Shown piece by piece: positions 1 through 6,103 of a DNA stretch of 6,375 bases. Source of the DNA: JBCBZH01 sp039815415. GTDB taxonomy: Bacteria; Bacteroidota; Rhodothermia; Rhodothermales; Rubricoccaceae. The notes under the pieces were generated by a model. The model was not told where the DNA came from. It ran no database searches and saw nothing but the letters and a program-made list of their open reading frames with translations. Position 1 is the first letter of the stretch; each line of letters starts with the position of its first letter. Made by a program: the position numbers and the translations under genes. The DNA is taken from contig JBCBZH010000258.1 of assembly GCA_039815415.1 (NCBI GenBank), positions 1 through 6,375 on the forward strand, in the 5' to 3' direction.

Positions 1-1
1 C

Positions 2-199
2 AAGGGCCATCGCAACGCGAGCCAGCTTCGGATGCGCCTGATGGAGCACGGCGACAAGGCGAGCGTCCTCGAGCTGCTGATGAACTGGCGGCCGGAGGAC
101 GAGGAGACGAGCGTGCCCGTCGCGCGGGCAGTGAAGCCTGTCGCCATCAAGGCCCGGTTGCCGCGCAAGGCGCGCCTGCCGAAGCGCGACGCTGCATAA
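2..199 (+). CDS. C-terminal fragment of an unrecognised protein
   Basis: This is the last 65 codons of a gene that begins before the window. The frame is open from the first base and ends at TAA 197-199. The readable part starts KGHRNASQLRMRLMEHGDK, continues through an amphipathic stretch (ASVLELLMNW), and ends in a basic, Pro/Ala-rich tail with repeated Leu-Pro-Lys/Arg patterns and no acidic residue until the last few positions. A helical segment followed by a flexible cationic tail suggests nucleic-acid or acidic-surface contact, but that is only inference. Codon use (GAG CTG CTG, GCG CGC) matches the neighbouring genes, which supports real coding. I do not recognise the family. The next gene begins 3 nt after the stop, in the same reading frame. 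Confidence 0.6.
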   Translation, partial: KGHRNASQLRMRLMEHGDKASVLELLMNWRPEDEETSVPVARAVKPVAIKARLPRKARLPKRDAA

Positions 200-202
200 A
201 TC

Positions 203-829
203 TTGATAGGCGGCACCTCTGGCCACGCTCGCTTGAAACGAACGACTACCTACAAACTGCGCTACACCGCTACCATCGTTGTGCTGGTGGGTGTTGTGAT
301 TCTCTTCCTGTCTTTGGTCGGCTGGTCCGTGCCCGCGCTCATCGGGGCCTGCGTAATGCTCCTCATCCCCGGCCGAGTTCAAGGGCACTACTACCGCGAT
401 CTCTTTAATGGGAGGCGGGCGCTGGAGGCGGGCGACATCGACGCCTCCATCTTTCACACCGAGCAGTTCTTGGCTGCCGTCCGTGAGCGGCCCGGTCTTA
501 AATCGCTGATCTGGCTGGGCGGCGTGATCTATACGGCAGACCCCGAAGCAATGGCACTAAACAACCTTGGTGCCGCCCATATGGAGGCCGGTCGCCTTGG
601 TGTCGCCGAGTCGACGTTCAACGATGCTCTTCGGCTAGACCCACTGTACCCGATCCCACTTACTAACCTCGCCGTGCTGGGCGAAGTCGCTGGCGACCGC
701 GCTGAGGCCGAGAGATACCTCCGAGAAGCGGAGGATCGGGGCTACACGGGCGGTAGCCTTGACCGCGTCATCCAGCAGTCCGGTGCGCTCTTGGCAAAAG
801 TAGAAGGCGGGCGGCCCAAAACTGTGTAG
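203..829 (+). CDS. Membrane-anchored tetratricopeptide-repeat protein
   Basis: A protein of up to 208 residues. Two hydrophobic segments (about residues 22-40 and 43-56) form a membrane hairpin or anchor near the N-terminus. They are followed by a soluble helical region with TPR character. The clearest repeat is residues 116-149, with the signature NNLGAAHMEAGRLGVAESTF and then a DALRLDP end. A second follows at 150-183 (LTNLAVLGEVAGDRAEAERYL), and a degenerate helix pair lies at 66-97. TPRs bind partner proteins, so a membrane-attached scaffold or assembly role is plausible, but no partner can be named. The start is uncertain. There is no ATG before the second hydrophobic segment (356), so initiation must use TTG at 203 or TTG at 233 (residue 11). 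Neither has a clear ribosome binding site, and 233 still leaves both membrane segments intact. It lies 3 nt after the upstream stop, suggesting co-transcription. Confidence 0.8.
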   Translation: MIGGTSGHARLKRTTTYKLRYTATIVVLVGVVILFLSLVGWSVPALIGACVMLLIPGRVQGHYYRDLFNGRRALEAGDIDASIFHTEQFLAAVRERPGLKSLIWLGGVIYTADPEAMALNNLGAAHMEAGRLGVAESTFNDALRLDPLYPIPLTNLAVLGEVAGDRAEAERYLREAEDRGYTGGSLDRVIQQSGALLAKVEGGRPKTV

Positions 830-913
830 GAACTGGTCATATGTGTATCCGATCAGACCGGCCACGGTGGTATCACTTCGCGATTGAGTAGCCACCAGCA
901 CACCACGCACAGC

Positions 914-927
914 CTCGAGCTGGCGAC
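914..927 (+). repeat. Palindromic element arm, forward copy
   Basis: The 14-mer CTCGAGCTGGCGAC is identical to the right arm of the hairpin at 2322-2335, and the match extends two bases upstream (912-927 equals 2320-2335). It lies in the gap between the TPR gene and the amidohydrolase gene, 61 nt before the amidohydrolase ATG. With the inverted copy at 971-982 it could form a 12-bp stem (915-926 with 971-982) around a 44-nt loop. This is probably a dispersed REP-like repeat or a regulatory leader structure; the sequence does not decide between them. The rest of 830-913 shows no convincing promoter or terminator. Confidence 0.6.
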
Positions 928-970
928 TCAGGCTTGATCGGGACGGGTGCGCCGGGTAACGTGGAGGCCC

Positions 971-982
971 TCGCCAGCTCGA
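971..982 (-). repeat. Palindromic element arm, inverted copy next to the start codon
   Basis: TCGCCAGCTCGA is the reverse complement of 915-926 and matches the left arm of the hairpin at 2302-2315 over 12 bases. It ends 5 nt before the ATG at 988, where a Shine-Dalgarno sequence would normally sit, and no other Shine-Dalgarno is visible. If the upstream arm pairs with it in the mRNA, the start region would be partly closed. A role in translation control is an inference. Confidence 0.55.
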
Positions 983-987
983 AGCCC

Positions 988-2295
988 ATGCGCTCGTTTC
1001 TGCTCGCCCTCATAGTTGCTCTCGCCAGCCCGACGCTCGCGCAGACGCTCACCATCCACTGCGGGACGCTGCTCGACCCTGCCCGCTCGATGGTGCCGAT
1101 GGTGGAGATGAGTGTGGTTGTAACGGACGGTCTTATCCAGGAGGTCGTCGAAGGGTTTACCGATCAGGCGGATGCCATCGACCTGACCGCAGCGACCTGC
1201 ATGCCAGGGCTTATCGACTCCCACACACACCTGACGGGCGAGAGCCGCAAGGACGGCTACATCGACGCGTTCCGGTTCTCACCAGCCGAGCGCGCGCTTC
1301 GCGCGGCTCCGTTCGCGCGCTCCACGCTCATGGCCGGGTTTACAACGGTCCGCGATGTGGGCGGCAACGAAGGGGTGGATCTCGAGCTGAGGGATGCCAT
1401 CGCACGGGGCGATATCGCGGGGCCCCGGATGTATGTAGCATCCAAGAGTCTGTCTATCACCGGAGGCCATGCCGATCCCACCAACTCGTACCGCGAGGAC
1501 ATCGTGGGCGTACCGGATAAGACGCTCGGGATCGTCAACGGCGTCGATTCAGCAGTGGAGGCCGTCCGCATCGCCATCAAGCGGGGGGCTGACCTTATCA
1601 AGTTCACGGCCACAGGCGGCGTACTGTCCCTGCAGGGCGATGGCACCGGGGCGCACTTCTCGATGGAGGAGATGCAGGCCATCGTGGAGACGGCCAACAA
1701 CCGTGGGCTGACGGTCGCGGCGCACGCGCATGGTGACGAGGGCATGGCGATGGCCGTTCGGGCTGGCGTTTCGTCCATCGAACACGGCACCTACATGTCC
1801 GATGCCACCATGGCGCTCATGCGGGAGCGGGGCACCTACCTCGTGCCCACCATCACGGCAGGCAAGTCCGTCGCGGACTCCGCCCGCATCCAGGGCTACT
1901 ACACGCCGGTGGTGACGCAGAAGTCGTTGGAGGTAGGACCGCGCATCCAGGGCACGTTCGAGCGGGCCTGGCGAGCGGGCGTTCCCATCGCCTTCGGCAC
2001 CGACGCCGGAGTGTTCCGCCACGGGCGCAACGCCAACGAGTTCATCTACATGACGGAGGTGGGCATGCCGTTCATGGAGGCCCTCAAGACGGCTACGGTC
2101 AATGCGGCCGACTTGTTGAACCAGAGTGATCGCCTCGGTGCTCTGCAGCCTGGTTATGCCGCCAACCTAGTCGCTGTCGCGGGCGACCCACTAACGGATG
2201 CCCGCGCGATGCTGGACGTGTCGTTCGTGATGGTGAATGGGCGTGTGGCGAAGCAGGGTGGGCAGTTCGTTCCGCTTCCTCCACGGTCGCGCTAA
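988..2295 (+). CDS. Secreted metal-dependent amidohydrolase (Xaa-Pro dipeptidase/imidazolonepropionase-like)
   Basis: A 435-residue protein of the amidohydrolase superfamily, close to the usual 400-440 for this group. I chose ATG 988 because it gives a clean signal peptide (MRSFLLALIVALASPTLAQ, cleavage near residue 19). The frame extends up to TTG 934, but that adds 18 residues that would spoil the signal. After a small N-terminal beta domain comes the TIM barrel with the expected metal ligands: HTH at 79-81 (context GLIDSHTHL), a carboxylatable lysine K205 (LIKFTATGG), histidines at 246/248 (AAHAHGD), H266 (SIEHGTYM) and D339 (AFGTDAGV). SITGGHAD at 156-163 is also typical of this branch. 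The C-terminus closes the beta domain (PGYAANLVAVAGDP). Relatives hydrolyse dipeptides such as Xaa-Pro, Xaa-Arg or Xaa-Lys, or related cyclic amides; the substrate cannot be read here. All catalytic residues appear present. Export suggests a periplasmic or extracellular role in peptide use. It is flanked on both sides by copies of a palindromic repeat. Confidence 0.93.
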   Translation: MRSFLLALIVALASPTLAQTLTIHCGTLLDPARSMVPMVEMSVVVTDGLIQEVVEGFTDQADAIDLTAATCMPGLIDSHTHLTGESRKDGYIDAFRFSPAERALRAAPFARSTLMAGFTTVRDVGGNEGVDLELRDAIARGDIAGPRMYVASKSLSITGGHADPTNSYREDIVGVPDKTLGIVNGVDSAVEAVRIAIKRGADLIKFTATGGVLSLQGDGTGAHFSMEEMQAIVETANNRGLTVAAHAHGDEGMAMAVRAGVSSIEHGTYMSDATMALMRERGTYLVPTITAGKSVADSARIQGYYTPVVTQKSLEVGPRIQGTFERAWRAGVPIAFGTDAGVFRHGRNANEFIYMTEVGMPFMEALKTATVNAADLLNQSDRLGALQPGYAANLVAVAGDPLTDARAMLDVSFVMVNGRVAKQGGQFVPLPPRSR

Positions 2296-2301
2296 AGCCG
2301 C

Positions 2302-2335
2302 GTCGCCAGCTCGAGAACGGCCTCGAGCTGGCGAC
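2302..2335. terminator. Perfect 14-bp hairpin between convergent genes
   Basis: Arms at 2302-2315 and 2322-2335 are perfectly complementary over 14 bp, with a 6-nt loop (AACGGC). The hairpin starts 7 nt after the amidohydrolase stop and 26 nt after the protease stop on the other strand, the expected place for a shared bidirectional terminator. Neither side has a T-tract, so it is not a classical intrinsic terminator. It may instead protect 3' ends or work with Rho. The arms are copies of the element also found at 914-927 and 971-982, so it can also be read as a REP-like unit sitting in a 3' intergenic gap. Confidence 0.7.
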
Positions 2336-2361
2336 AGGTGAGTCGAAGCACGCGGGGCTGG

Positions 2362-4221
2362 CTACTTCCGGTACATCCCGGCGGCGTAGTAGCAGATGGC
2401 GGTGGAGCATCCGGGCATGAGGACCTCGGCCGTGTAGCGGCCCGGTCCGGGAATCTCAACGATGGGCACATCGTCCACCAGCACGTCCTCGCCCACCAAG
2501 TCTCCGGAGGCGTCGTAGATCCTGAGGTCCATGTCGGAACAGTCGTTGTCGCACACGCCGACAATGGTGGACTCAGCGGACGCCTCGAATACGAAGCGGG
2601 AGCCATCTGCCCCTGCCGTCCCATACTGGGTTCCGCCGACCTTCCGGGCGCCCTCAATCGCGAACTCGTCGGTGACGCGCTGGAGGTATCCGGCCACCTG
2701 CTCCTCGTACTCGTTGCTGGGGCCATCCGAGGCGCCGAACTGGTCGGCCGGGCCACTCGAGCTGCCGAAGCCTGAGTCGGAGTCGCCCTCGCGATACAGC
2801 CCGGTAGCGTAGTAGCAAATGGATGTGGAGCAGCCGGGCATGCGGACCTCTGCGGTGTACTGGCCTGCACCCGGCACTTCTACAATGGGCACATCATCTT
2901 CGAGCATGTCCTCATCCACCAGCTCGCCCGCCGAGTTGTAGAGGCGGAGGTCCACGTCCAAGCAGTCGTTGTCGCACACGCCGACCAAGCTTGCTGGTCC
3001 AGCCGTTTCGAACGTAAAGCGCACCGTTCCATTGGCCTCAACGACGCCATACTGGGTGCCTCCAACCCTGGAGAGCTGGTTGTTCGCCAGCTCGCTCGTG
3101 ACACGATCGAGGTACCCAGCAACTTGCTCTTCGTACTCGTTGTCTGGCCCGGCGGTACTCCCGAACTGATCGATGCCTCCGCCTTGCCGCACCCAGGCCG
3201 AGAGCCCGATGAAGCAGAACTCGGTCTGGCATTCGTACATGATGCCTTCGATGGTGTACTGGCCCTCGCGGTCTGGCGTGACCGTGACCACTGGGACATC
3301 GTCTTCGAGCACGTCCTCATCCACCAACTCGCCGTCGGGGTCGTAGAGCCGGAGGTCAATGTCGGTGCAGTCATTGTCGCATACACCGGCAATGACATAC
3401 TCCTGTCCGGCGTCGAGGTCAATGGTGAACCGCTCCTCCGAGCCGGCGTCGATGTGCGCGAGGTGTCCATCGACAGTTCGCGTGAAGCCTTGTCGGGAAA
3501 CACGGGTGTGGATGGACTCGAGCTGCCACCGAACCTGACCTTCATAGTCAGTTTCGTCGGGCACGTCTGACGATTCAGGGATGGGAGGCGGCGCAGGAAC
3601 GGTTGTGGGTTCGCCTTCGGGGTCTGGAGTTGGAGGGGGCTGGCGAGAGGCGAGGGCTTCTGACTCCGCGTAGCCGTTGGTGATCGCAGCCAGGCGGGCG
3701 CTTCGGGGAGGGTGTGTCTCTGAGCCTTCCTCACTTGCGATGGCACGCATGGCACGGAGGGCGTCGTCTAGCGTGGCACCCATCCGATAGAGCACGAAAC
3801 CCGAGAACCGGTCTGCCTCCAGCTCGATGGGGGGACAAGAGCCGCCCGCGAGCAAAGTGTGGCCTTGGAGGTGGTGCCCCAACTCGTGCGCGAGAATGCT
3901 CACCTCGGACCAACTCGAACTGGTCCTCTCGCGGACGGACCGCATGAACTCCTGGTTGTACAGAATCAGCCGTTCTCCGTTACCATCGATAACAGCCGCG
4001 GCGTTGGGGATGCTGGCTTCGCGGATGACAAAGTTGGGCGCGAGTCCTGTATGGCGCACGATCTCTGCGACTGTCTGCTCCGCATCATCATCGGGGGGAG
4101 AGACGTAGATCTGAGCCTCAAAGCCCTGCTCATCGAAGGGGCAATACCCGTCAATCTCAATCAGCGATTGGGCAGACGCCGAGGCGGCGACAAGGGCAAG
4201 AGCCACGAGGAGGACGCGCAT
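2362..4221 (-). CDS. Secreted M48-type zinc metalloprotease with three C-terminal PPC-like repeats
   Basis: A 619-residue exported protein. The start is ATG at 4221-4219 because it gives a signal peptide (MRVLLVALALVAASASAQ). The open frame runs up to 4410, but that extension overlaps the DUF445 gene and reads as noise. The protease domain spans about residues 48-182. It has the zinc motif HELGH at 112-116, a third-ligand motif ELEAD at 133-137 (E133 as ligand, with A136-D137), and the M48 hallmark THPPRSARLAAI at 169-180. No membrane helices are seen, unlike HtpX or Ste24, so it resembles soluble secreted or BepA-like M48 enzymes. A Pro-rich linker (194-225) leads to three beta-rich repeats (about 226-346, 351-477, 493-619). 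Each has CDNDC, then D-x-DLR-x-Y, an acidic ED-x-x-x-DDVP segment and a second Cys pair, giving four Cys per repeat, probably two disulfides. The repeats resemble pre-peptidase C-terminal domains, known as appendages of secreted proteases. The substrate is unknown. It is the last gene of the minus-strand set. Confidence 0.88.
   Translation of the reverse strand: MRVLLVALALVAASASAQSLIEIDGYCPFDEQGFEAQIYVSPPDDDAEQTVAEIVRHTGLAPNFVIREASIPNAAAVIDGNGERLILYNQEFMRSVRERTSSSWSEVSILAHELGHHLQGHTLLAGGSCPPIELEADRFSGFVLYRMGATLDDALRAMRAIASEEGSETHPPRSARLAAITNGYAESEALASRQPPPTPDPEGEPTTVPAPPPIPESSDVPDETDYEGQVRWQLESIHTRVSRQGFTRTVDGHLAHIDAGSEERFTIDLDAGQEYVIAGVCDNDCTDIDLRLYDPDGELVDEDVLEDDVPVVTVTPDREGQYTIEGIMYECQTEFCFIGLSAWVRQGGGIDQFGSTAGPDNEYEEQVAGYLDRVTSELANNQLSRVGGTQYGVVEANGTVRFTFETAGPASLVGVCDNDCLDVDLRLYNSAGELVDEDMLEDDVPIVEVPGAGQYTAEVRMPGCSTSICYYATGLYREGDSDSGFGSSSGPADQFGASDGPSNEYEEQVAGYLQRVTDEFAIEGARKVGGTQYGTAGADGSRFVFEASAESTIVGVCDNDCSDMDLRIYDASGDLVGEDVLVDDVPIVEIPGPGRYTAEVLMPGCSTAICYYAAGMYRK
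2365..3171 (-). repeat. Duplicated PPC-like unit with linker within the metalloprotease gene
   Basis: Residues 351-492 and 493-619 of the protease are two copies of one unit that includes the linker: each begins with DQFG, reaches NEYEEQVAGYL and ends with a CYYA-x-G-x-YR motif. At DNA level, 2540-2562 and 2963-2985 are identical over 23 bases, 423 bp (141 codons) apart. The first repeat (residues 226-346) keeps the motifs but is clearly more distant, so the last two came from a later tandem duplication. Confidence 0.8.
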
Positions 4222-4311
4222 CAGATTGGGACGTTGTTCAGGAGAACGATAGAACAAATCGGTCTCGCTTCCTACCCCTCGTTCAGGCACGGCGCAAAGG
4301 GCTTGCATGTC

Positions 4312-4338
4312 AGGCATGCCCGCACTCACAGCATGCCT
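4312..4338 (-). terminator. Weak hairpin downstream of the DUF445 gene
   Basis: Arms 4312-4319 and 4331-4338 (AGGCATGC with its complement) form an 8-bp stem with an 11-nt loop, 12 nt after the DUF445 stop on the minus strand. There is no following T-tract, so termination would be partial at best. It lies in the 128-nt gap (4222-4349) before the protease gene, which shows no other clear feature and no convincing promoter. Confidence 0.3.
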
Positions 4339-4349
4339 CTGCGTACAAC

Positions 4350-6068
4350 TCAGAAACCGGAGTTCTCGGATCGTCGCCGCGCACGCACCAGCACCTCGTC
4401 CAGCGCCCACAGCACCAGCCCGATAGCCACGAACACGATCAGCATCTCGGCACGCCAGATCACCAGCCCACCGAAGACACCCAGGATGCCCCCGAGGTAC
4501 TTGATGTAGTTGAGCTGCTCGTTGGACGTCGACTTGAGAAGATTCTCTAGCTGGGCCTCATCGAAGCCCCTCGCTTTCTCCTGGATCATGGCCTGGATGT
4601 CGAAGCCCTCCACGAACGACAGCACTGCCTTAGTAGCTGCCTCCTCGATCTCGTCTCCGCGGGCTTCCACCTTCGCCGGGACGGCATCCAGCGCTTCGTC
4701 GATTCGGTTGAGCAGGGGCGTGACGGCCTGGGGGAGCTCGCTCAGGGCATTGTCCACGCGGCGTTGGAAGTCGTCCTCGGCAAACGTTCGGTACAGCTTC
4801 AGGGCAACCCCCCCAAGGCCTTGGCCAGCTTGCTCTTCCACTTTGTCTACGGCGACTTTCGCCAGCTCGCGACGAAGGGACTCGCTGCCAAGAGTCTCCT
4901 GGGCATACCGCTGGGCGAGGGTTTTGAGGTCCGCTCGGAAGCCAGGGTCTTCCACGACACCCCGCACAACGCTCAGCCCTAGGTCTCGGTAGCGCCCGAT
5001 GACACCGCTCTCCTGGATCTTCTGCTTGATGATGTCCGCGTTAATCAACTCGCGGCTGATCGCATCCGAGAGGCGATAGATGACGCGTTCCCGCTGGGCG
5101 GGAATCAGGCCCTGGGGAATGATGGCGCGCTTCTCTCGCGGCTGAAACAGCATCGTGATCGCCAGCCAGTTGGTCAGAAATCCGATCATGCCGCTGATGG
5201 AGAGAATCCGCAGCAGGCCCTCGAGGGGAATGACACGCCCAAAGACCGAGACCGCCGCCTCCGGGAAGTCCCATACGAAGGAGAATGCAAACCCGGCGGC
5301 GAGCAGCCACGGGATCACCCGAAGAATGGGGATGAGCTGGCCGATGCGCCCGACCAGCCGAGGCGGTCCGGTGTCGGGCTCGCGCTCTCGTGTGGGCGTC
5401 TCGGGAATGTGCCGTTTGCCGTACTCCGTGACAAGAGCCACCAGCTCGCGGCCCCGGTCCTTGGTGGCTTCTTTGGCCGTCTGCACCACAGCGTCGGGCG
5501 CGCGCAGCGTGGGCTCGGCATCCGTCGCTGGGGGCGTCGAGGCCGCTTCGGGGGAGTCTAAGTCGCCGTCGTTGCCTGGAGCGTCACCGGTTTCTGGCGG
5601 TGGGCTCGTGGGGTCAGGAGGCGTCGACTGTGGCGACCGTTTCGTCCGATAGGCCGTGTCCGCGTCCCAGCGTGTGGCAGGAGGAGGGGGCGGCGGTGGA
5701 GCAGGGACAGCTGGCAGGGTCTCTGGCTGGGGGCTCGAGCTGGCGCTCTGAGAGGGTTCGAGGCCTTGCAGGGGCGGCTCAGGTGCAGTCAGCCCGGGAG
5801 CCTTCTGCTCGACCTTTGTACTGTCGGGTGGGACTGGCGGTTGGGGGGGCGAGCCTGTTGGGACTGCCGGTGGGGGGGAGGCTGGAACGTCTTCCGCTGG
5901 CGGCAGGGCTTCATCCTCAGCATCCGGCTCACCATCCGCGGAGCCCCACAGAGCCTGCCGAGCATCGGCATCGACCGCGTCGAGGTCGATGACACCAGGA
6001 ACGGGAACGACGTCGCGGCGGCCGCGAGGCTCGTCGTTCGCTGTGTCGGAGGAAGCAGAATCAGGCAT
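4350..6068 (-). CDS. DUF445 family membrane protein with long proline-rich N-terminal extension
   Basis: A 572-residue protein starting at ATG 6068-6066. A TTG lies directly before it and would add one residue. Residues 1-190 are low-complexity and rich in Pro, Ala, Ser and acidic residues, including a run of eight prolines (123-130), and are probably disordered. A charged segment (190-235) precedes hydrophobic helices at about 248-266 and 282-307. The DUF445 signature GFLTNWLAITMLFQP-REK (296-313) and IPQGLIPAQRERV (317-329) follow. A long helical soluble region (330-510) comes next. The family's typical C-terminal motif (FDEAQLENLLKSTSNEQLNYIKYLGG, residues 502-526) leads into two more membrane helices (524-538, 541-558). 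DUF445 proteins, including B. subtilis YheB, are membrane proteins of unestablished function. The core is complete; the N-terminal extension is unusual compared with family members, which typically begin just before the first helix. The upstream HD gene ends 35 nt away, suggesting an operon. Three G/C homopolymers of seven bases lie in this gene. Confidence 0.92.
   Translation of the reverse strand: MPDSASSDTANDEPRGRRDVVPVPGVIDLDAVDADARQALWGSADGEPDAEDEALPPAEDVPASPPPAVPTGSPPQPPVPPDSTKVEQKAPGLTAPEPPLQGLEPSQSASSSPQPETLPAVPAPPPPPPPATRWDADTAYRTKRSPQSTPPDPTSPPPETGDAPGNDGDLDSPEAASTPPATDAEPTLRAPDAVVQTAKEATKDRGRELVALVTEYGKRHIPETPTREREPDTGPPRLVGRIGQLIPILRVIPWLLAAGFAFSFVWDFPEAAVSVFGRVIPLEGLLRILSISGMIGFLTNWLAITMLFQPREKRAIIPQGLIPAQRERVIYRLSDAISRELINADIIKQKIQESGVIGRYRDLGLSVVRGVVEDPGFRADLKTLAQRYAQETLGSESLRRELAKVAVDKVEEQAGQGLGGVALKLYRTFAEDDFQRRVDNALSELPQAVTPLLNRIDEALDAVPAKVEARGDEIEEAATKAVLSFVEGFDIQAMIQEKARGFDEAQLENLLKSTSNEQLNYIKYLGGILGVFGGLVIWRAEMLIVFVAIGLVLWALDEVLVRARRRSENSGF
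5734..5745 (+). repeat. Copy of the palindromic element inside the DUF445 linker
   Basis: CTCGAGCTGGCG matches 12 bases of the intergenic 14-mer. It is read on the minus strand as GCC AGC TCG AGC (Ala-Ser-Ser-Ser, residues 109-112) within the disordered proline-rich region. The frame differs from that of the Glu-Leu-Ala copies in other genes, so it is not explained by that codon triplet. It could be a repeat insertion tolerated by a disordered linker, or coincidence. Confidence 0.35.
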
Positions 6069-6103
6069 CAAAAACAGTCTCAGTCCGGAGGGGGAGGCCG
6101 GGT

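Noticed and set aside
832..876. Possible terminator hairpin after the TPR gene (GGTC/GACC arms near 835-866)
   Set aside because: The stem is short, needs a wobble pair, has a long loop and no T-tract.
934..987. Earlier TTG or GTG starts for the amidohydrolase
   Set aside because: They add up to 18 residues in front of an intact signal peptide, and they overlap the inverted-repeat region.
1257..2022. Long minus-strand open frames opposite the amidohydrolase
   Set aside because: They are shadow frames of a G+C-rich gene, with no recognisable domains and full overlap with a strongly supported coding sequence.
2292..2870. Open frame of 192 codons on the minus strand overlapping the protease 3' end and the hairpin
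   Set aside because: It is an alternate frame of the protease gene; composition is Pro/Ser/Ala/Thr-rich noise and the true frame has strong conserved repeats.
3874..3888. Possible HtpX/Ste24-like membrane protease
   Set aside because: The zinc motif is present, but the protein has only a signal peptide and no membrane helices, so a soluble secreted M48 enzyme fits better.
4222..4410. N-terminal extension of the protease frame up to 4410
   Set aside because: It overlaps the 3' end of the DUF445 gene, has no protein-like composition, and the ATG at 4221 gives a clean signal peptide.
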